Below, one piece after another: positions 17,811 to 26,813 of a DNA stretch of 64,000 bases. The notes beneath the pieces are model-generated. The model had not been told where the DNA came from. It did not search any database and was given only the letters and a program-made list of their open reading frames with translations. This DNA comes from JAZQQB01 sp045628865 (lineage in GTDB: Bacteria > Bacillota > Clostridia > Lachnospirales > Lachnospiraceae): NCBI GenBank assembly GCA_045628865.1, contig JAZQQB010000071.1, positions 1 to 64,000 on the forward strand, given 5' to 3'. Within the stretch, counting starts at the first letter, position 1. The number at the start of each line of letters is the position of its first letter. A program made the translations under genes and the position numbers.

Positions 17811-18815
17811 ATGAAGACGATTGAATTAGTTGTACCATGCTATAATGAAGAAAAGTGTATTAAGTTATTTTATGAAAAAATAAAAGATGTGTTTTCTGAG
17901 CTTAAAACACATGATTTTATTATTACTTTTGTTGATGATGGAAGTAAAGATAATACTATGGAAGAAATAAAGAATATTGTTAAGTCTGCCAATGCTGGTA
18001 GGATACAATATATTTCATTGTCGCGTAATTTTGGAAAAGAAGCTGCAATGTATGCAGGATTATCGAAAAGCACAGGTGATTATGTGGCAGTACTAGATGC
18101 GGATCTTCAGCATCCTCCTGCGCTATTGGCAGAAATGATACATGCAATTGAGAATGAAGGGTATGATTGTGCGTCGGCAAGAAGAATCTCTAGAAAAGGA
18201 GAACCTTTAATTCGAAGTTTTTTTTCAAGAAGTTTTTATCATTTGATAAGTAAAGTGACTGCAATAGACTTGATGCCAGGAAGTACAGATTATCGACTTA
18301 TGACAAGGAAAGTAGTTGAGGCAATTGTATCGATGTCTGAGCATGAACGATTTACAAAAGGAATATATTCATGGGTTGGATTTAAGAATAAATGGATAGA
18401 GTATGAGAATGTTGAAAGAGTTGCTGGAACAACATCGTGGAGCTTTAGGGGATTGGTCAAATATGCATATGGTGGGTTTATTGCATTTGCAACAACTCCA
18501 CTCCGGGGAGTTGTTTATATGGGAATGCTAGTTGTGGTGGTTACAGTTCTTGCTGCAATTTGGACATTATTTAGTGCAGTTAATTCTCCGACATCTACAA
18601 GAACAGGATATGCTACTATTATTTTATTGATTATGTTTTTTAGTGGTGTGACTATTACCATTTTAGGAATGATTGGCGAATATTTAGCACGTATTTACAT
18701 GGAAGTTAAAAATCGTCCACTATATTTTACGAGAGAAACAAACATAGGGTATGAAGTGGAAGAAAAAGAGGTGAATAGAGATGTGGAATCACGGAAGTAC
18801 GTGGAAACTAAGTAA
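17811..18815 (+). CDS. Polyprenyl-phosphate glycosyltransferase (DPM1/GtrB-like GT2)
   Basis: The 334-residue GT2 enzyme starts ELVVPCYNEEKCIKLFYEKI. It has FVDDGSKDNT and the DxD-type metal site VLDADLQHPP near residue 97, which places it in the dolichyl-phosphate mannose synthase/GtrB group. Two C-terminal membrane helices (GMLVVVVTVLAAIWTLF and IILLIMFFSGVTITILGMIG) match GtrB-type enzymes. It would load a sugar on undecaprenyl phosphate at the inner face, making the donor used outside by GT-C enzymes. Its last 35 bp overlap the membrane protein at 18781, its probable partner, as in GtrB-GtrC pairs. Confidence 0.9.
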   Translation: MKTIELVVPCYNEEKCIKLFYEKIKDVFSELKTHDFIITFVDDGSKDNTMEEIKNIVKSANAGRIQYISLSRNFGKEAAMYAGLSKSTGDYVAVLDADLQHPPALLAEMIHAIENEGYDCASARRISRKGEPLIRSFFSRSFYHLISKVTAIDLMPGSTDYRLMTRKVVEAIVSMSEHERFTKGIYSWVGFKNKWIEYENVERVAGTTSWSFRGLVKYAYGGFIAFATTPLRGVVYMGMLVVVVTVLAAIWTLFSAVNSPTSTRTGYATIILLIMFFSGVTITILGMIGEYLARIYMEVKNRPLYFTRETNIGYEVEEKEVNRDVESRKYVETK

Positions 18816-20415
18816 AAAAAATTGGTGTTTATATCTGACTGGATTATTCTTTTTGGTTTTTCTAGCTGCGATATATTATTTTGGTATTCTTAGAGGTTTT
18901 ACTCCAAACTCAGAGGATTTATCTTCATTATCGGTTGCATATGAAAATAGAGTACATAGCGAAGGGATGAGTAGAAATATATGGATTCTTCTGTTAGAAA
19001 TTGCTGTTTCAAAATATGGATATTCATACAAATCAATTAGACTGGTATGGACAAGTCTTTATTTCGCTATTTGTTTGCTAACGTTAGATTTAGTACTAAG
19101 AGATGAAAAAAATGAGATAAATATATCGCGTATCCCGATTTTCTTTTTATTTATGGTTTTAATGCATAAAAGTTCGTCTGTATATTATGGAGTTGTAACA
19201 GATCAAGTATATCAATATCCATTTAACTATCATATGTTTAGTACACTATTTTCTTTGCTTTGTATATGGATTATACGTGAGGAAGAAAGAAATCAAAAAA
19301 AATGGTTGTGGGTAATAGTTTTATTTGCAATTATTTTAGGATTAATGGATGCGGATGGCTTATTTTTAATTACTTTTTTAGCTCCCTTATTCTTGACATG
19401 TTTATGTAGATGGATTAAAACACAAAAAACATTGGTGTTTAATATCATTTTAGGATTATTACTGATAGAAATATTGAAGATATCATCTGCATTTATACCG
19501 TTTTTGGGAAAACTTTTTATTGGAAGTTCTACATTATACTCAGGAGATGTAGCCTATGGAATTTCGAATTATAAAGATATAGTGGGGTTAAAGGATAATA
19601 TATTTATATTTGTAGGTGCTCTTTCAGGTTTATTTAATTGGGATATTTCTGGAATGAGTATGCAGAATTTAACACTTGTAATGTACCTCATAAGAATTGT
19701 GTGTACATTTTTTATTGTGTATATAGTTTGTAGACAGGTAAAGTATATAATTCCTGAAGCAAGAGATGGAAAATGGTGTAAGAATATAATTTGCATAGGT
19801 TTTTTGTTGTTGTGTATAAGTTTTATTTTTACAGAAAATGGAAGTGAACAATGTCATGTAAGGTATTTACCGTGCTTGATTCCTTATGGAACTATTATTC
19901 TTTGTTGGGAGTATGATAAATTGGCAGAATTGTTACATTTAGAATTATTAAAGAAGCCATATGTAAAATGTAGTATTTTTACATTATGTTGTCTATTATC
20001 ATTCTCATGGAAGGAATGGTTACAGCCCAAGGAAGTAGATGGGTGGGATAATGCATATTATAAGATTAATGAGATTGTTGAGGAGAAAGGATTACATGAG
20101 GGACTTGGAAGCTTATGGACAGCTGGAAATGTAAGTGCGGTCGAGAATGGGAAACATATTGTTGATATAGCGCAGTTTGATTTTTCACACAATCGTCTAG
20201 AACGTCAGATAGATTTGAAAAATAATGATTATTTCTATGATTATGTATTAGTAGGTGATATACATTGGAATAGTATGTATACATCAGTTGAACAGATGAC
20301 AGAGATATATGGTGAGCCAGATGAAATAATTGAAATTGAGCATTATTCAATTTTGATCTATAGAAAAGGATTGAATTTGGCATATAGAAGTGACGTTTTT
20401 GTCATGGGAGAATAA
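18781..20415 (+). CDS. Polytopic membrane protein, putative GT-C glycosyltransferase (GtrC-like role)
   Basis: The 544-residue protein has about 10-12 hydrophobic helices. The first outside loop, FTPNSEDLSSLSVAYENR near residue 45, supplies the acidic residues seen in GT-C enzymes. The last ~130 residues look soluble. It starts 35 bp inside the upstream polyprenyl-phosphate glycosyltransferase gene, with GAGGTG 6 bp before the ATG. This strong coupling suggests that it uses the lipid-linked sugar made by that enzyme to modify the glycan outside the membrane. I do not recognise a specific family, so the catalytic role is inference. Confidence 0.75.
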   Translation: MWNHGSTWKLSKKNWCLYLTGLFFLVFLAAIYYFGILRGFTPNSEDLSSLSVAYENRVHSEGMSRNIWILLLEIAVSKYGYSYKSIRLVWTSLYFAICLLTLDLVLRDEKNEINISRIPIFFLFMVLMHKSSSVYYGVVTDQVYQYPFNYHMFSTLFSLLCIWIIREEERNQKKWLWVIVLFAIILGLMDADGLFLITFLAPLFLTCLCRWIKTQKTLVFNIILGLLLIEILKISSAFIPFLGKLFIGSSTLYSGDVAYGISNYKDIVGLKDNIFIFVGALSGLFNWDISGMSMQNLTLVMYLIRIVCTFFIVYIVCRQVKYIIPEARDGKWCKNIICIGFLLLCISFIFTENGSEQCHVRYLPCLIPYGTIILCWEYDKLAELLHLELLKKPYVKCSIFTLCCLLSFSWKEWLQPKEVDGWDNAYYKINEIVEEKGLHEGLGSLWTAGNVSAVENGKHIVDIAQFDFSHNRLERQIDLKNNDYFYDYVLVGDIHWNSMYTSVEQMTEIYGEPDEIIEIEHYSILIYRKGLNLAYRSDVFVMGE

Positions 20416-20440
20416 TAATGGAATGTGAGGTTAATTATTT

Positions 20441-21903
20441 ATGTTGTTTAATTCTTATTCGTTTGTAATATTTTTCCCGATTGTTACAGTATTATATTTT
20501 ATATGTCCAAAGAAGTTTCGATATGTATTGCTGTGTGTCGCCAGTTACTATTTCTATAGTAAATGGAATCCCAAATATGTGTTTTTATTGTTGGCAGTTA
20601 CATTATTAACCTATATAAGTGGGCTGTTGCTAAATAAATATAACGAAAATTTAAAAAAAAAAGAGTTGTTATTTTTACAGTTATTTCCTGCATAGGTTTC
20701 TTAATGTACTTTAAGTATTTTGAATTCCTTATAACAAATCTTAATCATGTGTTAGGTTTTATGCATATTCATCAATTTTCAGTCATGAAAGATATTATTT
20801 TACCGGTAGGAATATCGTTTTATATTTTTCAGGCACTAAGTTATACGATTGATGTATATAGAAATGAAGTTTGTATAGAGAAGAATTTTGTAAGATATGC
20901 TTTATATGTAGCTTTTTTTCCACAGTTAGTTGCTGGACCAATAGAAAGATCAAAGAATCTGCTGTGTCAAGTGAAAGAAGTACCGCTTACCGTAAAAATC
21001 GAGTATGACCGTATTGTGAATGGATTGATGCTAATGTTGTTTGGTTATTTTCAAAAAATGGTCATAGCAGATCGATTGGCTATCATTACTGATGCGATCT
21101 ATGAACATTATGAATCAATCAATTCTGGGGCATTGGCGCTTGGAGTAATAACCTTTTCTTTAGAGATATATTGCGATTTCGCCAGTTACTCTGCAATTGC
21201 AATTGGTTCTGCTCAAATTATGGGATTTACATTAATGGAGAATTTTAATGTTCCATATTTATCTTCTTCTATAAAGAAATTTTGGGGAAGGTGGCATATT
21301 TCATTAAGTTCATATTTAAAGGATTATTTATATATTCCACTTGGAGGAAATCGATGTTCAAAAATACGTCGTTATGTTAATTTGATGATTACCTTTCTGG
21401 TAAGTGGAGTGTGGCATGGTGCTTCTTGGAATTATATCGTTTGGGGTGGAATTCATGGTGTATTGAGAGTTGCAGAAGATTTTTTCTCATCAATTTTTAG
21501 AAATTGTAAAACAAGTGGAATTTTTATAAGAATCAAATTGCTGACAAAGATTATTTTTACAAATATTTTTGTTGGTCTTGCATGGGTTCTATTCAGAGCT
21601 GGATCTTTTTCAGGGGCATATGCCTATCTTTCTCGTCTATTTAGTTTTACAGATGAAGGCGTATTAAGATATGTAGTGAATATAAAGAAAATTGAGGTAA
21701 TTGCATTAATTATTGCTATCTTGTTATTGGTATTTTTTGATATGATTAAGTATCTTAAAGGCGAGAGGGTTGATGTGTTTTTACAGAAGTGTAAGCTCCC
21801 AATACGTTGGATTCTGTTGATTATTATGATTGTAATGATAGCGGTATTTGGCGTGTATGGGGTCAATGTTGAAATCGAACCATTTATCTATTTTCAGTTC
21901 TAG
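20441..21903 (+). pseudogene. MBOAT O-acyltransferase (AlgI/DltB-like), frameshifted at an A10 run
   Basis: Two frames together make one ~485-residue MBOAT protein. The first 84 codons (20441-20695) begin MLFNSYSFVIFFPIV, the standard AlgI-type start. After the A10 run at 20653-20662 the correct frame is one base earlier and continues with VISCIGFLMYFKYFEFL to the stop at 21903. One extra A would restore a single reading frame. Catalytic landmarks are intact downstream: FWGRWHISLS and SGVWHGASW. MBOAT proteins carry acyl groups across the membrane for transfer to extracellular polymers, usually with an SGNH partner such as those that follow. Decay, slippage or phase variation could explain the break. 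Confidence 0.85.
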
Positions 21904-21915
21904 AAAGGGTTTATT

Positions 21916-22938
21916 ATGAAGAAAAAGTTTAGATTAATCGTATTCATAATATTAGTGTGTTTGATTCTTTTTTTTTCTAGATAGAGCTTTTATGGTAAAA
22001 AATGAGAAACTTGGTAATTTTCGCGAGCATCAAAATATTGCTGATGTCTATGTTTATGGCTCGAGTCATGCTTTTTGTAATATGAATGCTGCTAATTTGT
22101 TTGAGGATGCGGGAATAACTTCTGTATGCGTAGGGCAACCTGAACAACCTATATGTATGACTTATTTTCAAATTAAAGGTGATTTACAAAGATATAGTCC
22201 GCAGTTAATAATTGTAGAATTATATTCGTGTATAAAGACAGATGAATATAATTTAAGTCAGGTGGATAGTCATTATTCGAGGGTTTTTTTATCAGATTAT
22301 ATTTGGAATAATTTATCATTGAGGATAGAAGCAAGCAGGTTTTTCAAGGACAATAGATTAGAATATATTTTAGGCTTCCCTGTTTATCATAATCAGTATG
22401 GGAATTTGACATATGAAGGTCTTCCCAATACCAGAGAAATGGCAGGATTTAATTATTGGAATCAGATAAACTATGCTAATCTTCGAAATTCCACATATAG
22501 TGTTAAAGATATAGATGCTTCAGAAATGATTCCTGTTTCAAGTATAACAGAAGAATATTTATTAAAAATAAATGAGTTATGTAAAAAAAGGGAGTAGATG
22601 TATTGTATGTTATAACTCCATATCAAGCAACAAAAGAAGAAATGCAGGTTTTTAAGTATGTTGAGAGAATATGTGAACAAAATAACATTAAATTTCTAGA
22701 TATTAATTCATACTCAGAACAGATTGATTTTAACTTTCAAACAGATATGTATGATTGGGGACATTGCAATATATGGGGTTCAACAAAGGCTTCGAAATTT
22801 ATAGCAAACTTTATTCAAAATAATTATGAAGTGAGTGATCGAAGAAATAGCAATATTTATTCAGATTGGAATACAGTAGTATCTTTTTATTATAATTCAT
22901 TGGAACAAACTCAAAATTTTGAAGGAGAAGTTAAGTAG
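21916..22938 (+). pseudogene. SGNH/GDSL-type MBOAT partner, copy 1, two homopolymer frameshifts
   Basis: The ATG at 21916 opens a signal-anchor-like start, MKKKFRLIVFIILVCLILFF. Frame is lost at a T9 run (21968-21976); one T fewer continues as LDRAFMVKNEK and YVYGSSHAFCNMN, the SGNH block I. Frame is lost again at an A7 run (22583-22589); one A more continues as GVDVLYVITPYQAT and ends at 22938 after DWGHCN, the His-containing block. Restored, it is ~340 residues and closely matches the intact gene at 22940 over its whole length (both contain CVGQPEQPICMTY). It is a tandem duplicate that has lost two frames. Confidence 0.87.
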
Positions 22939-22939
22939 A

Positions 22940-23917
22940 ATGAAAAGGGGGATTAGACTATTAGTTTTTATCATATTAGTTTTTTCTATCTTGTTAGTTA
23001 TTGATCTGAAGTTAAAACCTTATAATGAATCCATTGATACATATCAAGAAAAATACAGTAATTCAGATGTTGTTGTTTTTGGAAGTAGTCATGCATTCTG
23101 TAATTTAAATGGACCAACACTATTTGATGAATTTGGAATTGCCAGTGTATGTGTAGGACAACCAGAACAACCGATTTGTATGACATATTATCAAATGGAA
23201 GAAACTTTTCGTAAGGAACATCCTAAAATAGCAATTGTAGAAGTGTATATGGCGATTGTTTCAGATGAATATAATGAATCTCAGATGAATAGTCATTATA
23301 CAAAAGCAATATTATCATATCCAATTTGGGAGAATTTTGATATTAGGCTGGAGGCAAGTAAATTTATTAAGAAGTCAAAAGTAAGTTTTATTTTAGGACT
23401 GCCAGTTTATCACAACGAATATGATAATTATTTTTCACATGGAAAAAGCACGACAGCTGGATATTTTTATTTAGCTGGACAAGACTATGATGGTCAGTTT
23501 ACAGAACAATTCAGTACTTGTGATATTAATGATATTGATCTAAAGTCTATTGATGCAACTTCAGAGGAATATCTTTTGAAAATGAAATCCCTTTGTGAAG
23601 AAAATGATGTTGAATTACTATTTATTTTGACTCCATATCAGGCAACAATGGAGAATATGCAAAAACATGCTTATGTAGAAAAAATAGCAAAGGAAAATGG
23701 TATTTCAATCATAGATATGAATAATTATGTTGCGGATATGAATTTTGATTATTCGACAGATATGTATAATTGGGGACATACCAATATAGAAGGAAATGTT
23801 AAGTCGACAAGATGGTTAGGGAATTATTTAGTATTACACTATGACTTGCCAGATAGAAGAGAAGACCCTAATTTCCAGGTGTGGGAAGAAATAGAAAAAA
23901 TATCTGAGGTGTATTAG
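22940..23917 (+). CDS. SGNH/GDSL-type acyltransferase partner of MBOAT, copy 2 (intact)
   Basis: The 325-residue protein has a basic N-terminus and one hydrophobic segment (LLVFIILVFSILLVI), so it is a membrane-anchored extracytoplasmic protein. VVFGSSHAFCNLN near residue 50 is the SGNH block I with the likely nucleophile serine, and DMYNWGHTNIEG near residue 285 is the Asp/His block. Proteins of this kind (AlgJ/AlgX, PatB, DltD families) accept acyl groups delivered by an MBOAT protein and pass them to a polymer. The start is ATG 22940 with GGAG 12 bp upstream, 1 bp after the stop of copy 1. It is the only intact copy here, although its MBOAT partner is frameshifted. Confidence 0.82.
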   Translation: MKRGIRLLVFIILVFSILLVIDLKLKPYNESIDTYQEKYSNSDVVVFGSSHAFCNLNGPTLFDEFGIASVCVGQPEQPICMTYYQMEETFRKEHPKIAIVEVYMAIVSDEYNESQMNSHYTKAILSYPIWENFDIRLEASKFIKKSKVSFILGLPVYHNEYDNYFSHGKSTTAGYFYLAGQDYDGQFTEQFSTCDINDIDLKSIDATSEEYLLKMKSLCEENDVELLFILTPYQATMENMQKHAYVEKIAKENGISIIDMNNYVADMNFDYSTDMYNWGHTNIEGNVKSTRWLGNYLVLHYDLPDRREDPNFQVWEEIEKISEVY

Positions 23918-23921
23918 GGTT

Positions 23922-24119
23922 CTAAATAATGATAAAAAACAGTTGTTTTTTGTGTTGTCACATTATATAGCTTCATTTGAAGGCATGAAGATACATAAGT
24001 ATGTTGAAATGATTGCAGAAGAAAGTGGAATTGCCATAGTAGATATGAATAACGAAGGTCATACAAATATATTTTGAAATATGAAAGCAACAAAAGTGGT
24101 TAGGTATATTATGAATTGA
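23922..24119 (+). pseudogene. Remnant of a third SGNH copy (C-terminal part)
   Basis: Read in the frame of base 23922, this stretch gives LNNDKKQLFFVLSHYIASFE, then HKYVEMIAEESGIAIVDMNN, EGHTNIF, stop, and NMKATKVVRYIMN. It lines up with the last third of copy 2 (ENDVELLFILTPYQAT, YVEKIAKENGISIIDMNN, WGHTNIEGN). About 15 residues are missing between DMNN and GHTN, a stop has entered, and there is no 5' part. It is a decayed third tandem copy, not a functional gene. Confidence 0.8.
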
Positions 24120-24190
24120 TTTATTATAATTGATGATTACATACAAGTATATGAGCAAATAATTGTAAATGAGGAGACAAATAAATTACT

Positions 24191-25237
24191 ATGAGAGAAA
24201 AAATATTTACAGAAAATGGTGAAGAAATAGTAAGAAAGAAAATATCACTTATTACATTTGTTTGTAGTATTTTTGTTATATATTTACATTCCTATAATCT
24301 TAAAATGTATGGAATTGATGAACTATCAATTGGAATGCAAAAGATTATTTATAGTGTTGAACAATATAATGTTAAAATAATTAGAATTGCAGTTCCTATG
24401 TTCTTTTTGATTTCTGGAATGTTATTTTTTCGAACTTTCGAAATAAAAACACTGATTACAAAATGGAAAAGAAGATTTTTTTCGTTAGTGATACCATATG
24501 TAATATGGTGCTCTCTTTATTATTTTTATTTTGTTTTTTCAACGAATAGTGATACTGTTAGATCGATAATGAATGGTAGTGTTGAGATAGAATTATCAGT
24601 TGAAAATTGGATAAGATGGCTATGGATTGATAAGTATTATACTTTATGGTTTTTGCAAAATCTGATTCTATATGTTGTAATTTCACCGGTACTGTTTTTA
24701 TTATTAAAAAATCGTAATCGGAAATATCCTACAGGTTTGATAGTACCAATTGTAGTAGTATATATAATTCAGACAGGAATGGTAAATAGCGATTATTTGA
24801 ATGGATTTTCATATTATATTGTTGGAAGTTACATAGGAATTAATTGTAAAGAATACATAAATAAAAGAAGTAAGATTGTATCCATAATTTCAGTGGTATA
24901 TATTCTGATTCAAGTTTTATCTGGATTTTATTTCTGGAATGTATTTTTGGAAATAGTATATTTAATAGCGATTTGGTTTGCGTTAGATTATATATGTTTA
25001 GAAAAAATCAAGGTGAAATGGTGGATGCAAATAAGTTTTTTTACTTATGTTTCTCATGATGTGTTTCTTCAGGCATATAAAAAAATAGTATGGTTATTAT
25101 TTGGAAATAGAGAATGGATAATATTGCCAGGATATTTTCTGATTCCTATAGTTGTGGAACTTACATTAATTCTAATTGCTTATTTATTAAAAAAACATAC
25201 TCCTCATGTATGGAAGTGTATAGTTGGTTTAAGGTAA
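24191..25237 (+). CDS. Acyltransferase-3 family membrane protein
   Basis: The 348-residue protein has about 10 membrane helices and the acyltransferase-3 pattern: ISLITFVCSIFVIYLHSYN in TM1 with a histidine at the expected place, then IRIAVPMFFLISGMLFF and KRRFFSLVIPYVIWCSLYY. This family O-acetylates surface sugars using cytoplasmic acetyl-CoA. GAGGAG lies 13 bp before the ATG. It directly follows the broken MBOAT/SGNH module and may supply an alternative acylation route. The end (LLKKHTPHVWKCIVGLR) is basic and presumably cytoplasmic. Confidence 0.87.
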   Translation: MREKIFTENGEEIVRKKISLITFVCSIFVIYLHSYNLKMYGIDELSIGMQKIIYSVEQYNVKIIRIAVPMFFLISGMLFFRTFEIKTLITKWKRRFFSLVIPYVIWCSLYYFYFVFSTNSDTVRSIMNGSVEIELSVENWIRWLWIDKYYTLWFLQNLILYVVISPVLFLLLKNRNRKYPTGLIVPIVVVYIIQTGMVNSDYLNGFSYYIVGSYIGINCKEYINKRSKIVSIISVVYILIQVLSGFYFWNVFLEIVYLIAIWFALDYICLEKIKVKWWMQISFFTYVSHDVFLQAYKKIVWLLFGNREWIILPGYFLIPIVVELTLILIAYLLKKHTPHVWKCIVGLR

Positions 25238-25285
25238 GAAAATAGTTTTGGTTTGAGTGAAAAATATAAGAAAGAAAAGAAGCAA

Positions 25286-26788
25286 ATGGAAAAGATGAGA
25301 TATGACATGAAAAAGGGAATATCATTATTTATATATTGTGTATTAGTATGTATACTTTGTTTAGGTAGTTCACCAATATTACATTATATGACTCCAGACA
25401 GTTCTATATTTTGGTCTATCGGACGAGCAATGGCGAAGGGGAAGGTTGCATATAAGGATATTTTTGATCATAAAGGGTTTTATTTATGGGTTATAAATTG
25501 GTTAGGAGCTCTTGTATCGACAAAATCTACAGTTGGATTATTTTTTATTGAAGTTATATTTAATTATGCGAATGTAGTATTAGTTTATCTTATTTCTTCA
25601 TATTATCTGAAAGAGAAATTGATTAATCAGCTTTTATCGATTAGCTTTTTAGGTATATCATTGAATTATTTTACTTGTCGAACAGGTAACTTGACGGAGT
25701 ATTATGGAGTTACTTTTCAGTTGATTTCGTTTTTACTAATAGTGAAATATTATAAAGAACATATGGAGATTCACCCTGCTAAATATATGTTCATGCATGG
25801 GATTTGTTCAGGTATATTATTGTTTATGCAGGCTAATATATTGGGAATGTGGATTCCTTTTGGAATTATATTGGCTTATCAAATGTTTAAGAATAAACAA
25901 TATAAGGTTTTTGCAAGAAACTTGTTAGCTTTATTGAGTGGAGTGATTTGTGTAACAATACCCGTTTTAGTATATGGAATTCATAATTCGTGTTTAAAGG
26001 AAATAATTGATGGCACTTTTGTGGCAAATATGAAATATTCACAGGTAAATAGAGATGGTACTCCATTTGGTATTTTTTTGAAAAGATTTGTATGTCAGCC
26101 AGCATTTTTGATCGTTATCGTTGCAGTATTAAGTTGTTTTGTTGTGTGGAAATATGAGCGGACATTGTTTATGATGTTTACTAGTATGTTGATAGTTACC
26201 GTGATTTTCATGAATGTTGCATTACGACCAAATGAAAATTATTTTCATTCATATTTAGTATTTACTCTTCCGACAATGATTTTCTTGATGAAACAATTTT
26301 TTTCAAAATTTAAAGCTCATAAAATATTTGTTTTGGTAATATTTGTGCTATCAATTATGTTAAATCTGCAGCTTGTTAAGCAAATTCTGCATTTAGGACA
26401 ATCGACAGTTGTGTATAAAGCATCGAAAGAGATAAAAGATATTATTAATCCGAATGATGATAGAGAAGATTGCTTATTGATTACAGGCTGTTGGGCAACC
26501 ATATATAATGATACCAATACAATACCGCAAATCAAATATTTTGTTACCTTTGGTGGGGGATTGCATTATGATGTGTTTCCGGATGCGGTTGAAATGCAGA
26601 AAGATGCAATTAAATCTAATCGATTTCAGTATGTTCTAATTCCGTATGGAACGAATAATCAGATTTATGGAGTAGGAGATATTGATGAAGAAATAGTGAA
26701 TCACATTTCTGAAAATTATACTCCACAGTATGAAATAGATGAAGCGGGAATTTATATGATTTTGTATGAGAAAAGAAATGATTATTAG
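25286..26788 (+). CDS. Polytopic membrane protein, putative GT-C glycosyltransferase
   Basis: The ~500-residue protein has about 11 hydrophobic helices. After TM1 comes YMTPDSSIFWSIGRAMAKGK, then VAYKDIFDHKGFYLWVINW. This acidic first loop and the DHKGP/F-like motif are typical of bacterial GT-C proteins that use polyprenyl-phosphate sugars. The C-terminal ~120 residues (LITGCWATIYNDTN onward) form an outside soluble domain. The start is uncertain: the frame is open from a TTG at 25253, while ATGs occur at 25286, 25295 and 25307 with only weak purine-rich upstream sites. Acceptor and donor are unknown. Confidence 0.78.
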   Translation: MEKMRYDMKKGISLFIYCVLVCILCLGSSPILHYMTPDSSIFWSIGRAMAKGKVAYKDIFDHKGFYLWVINWLGALVSTKSTVGLFFIEVIFNYANVVLVYLISSYYLKEKLINQLLSISFLGISLNYFTCRTGNLTEYYGVTFQLISFLLIVKYYKEHMEIHPAKYMFMHGICSGILLFMQANILGMWIPFGIILAYQMFKNKQYKVFARNLLALLSGVICVTIPVLVYGIHNSCLKEIIDGTFVANMKYSQVNRDGTPFGIFLKRFVCQPAFLIVIVAVLSCFVVWKYERTLFMMFTSMLIVTVIFMNVALRPNENYFHSYLVFTLPTMIFLMKQFFSKFKAHKIFVLVIFVLSIMLNLQLVKQILHLGQSTVVYKASKEIKDIINPNDDREDCLLITGCWATIYNDTNTIPQIKYFVTFGGGLHYDVFPDAVEMQKDAIKSNRFQYVLIPYGTNNQIYGVGDIDEEIVNHISENYTPQYEIDEAGIYMILYEKRNDY

Positions 26789-26813
26789 AGAATAGTCAAT
26801 AAAGGAAAGAGAA

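Noticed and set aside
20653..20720. Programmed -1 ribosomal frameshift at the A10 run
   Set aside because: No convincing downstream stem-loop or pseudoknot, and MBOAT genes are not known to use this; transcriptional slippage, mutation or sequencing error are simpler.
24125..24130. TATAAT before the acyltransferase at 24191
   Set aside because: No acceptable -35 box lies 15-19 bp upstream and there is no TG extension; such hexamers are frequent in AT-rich DNA.
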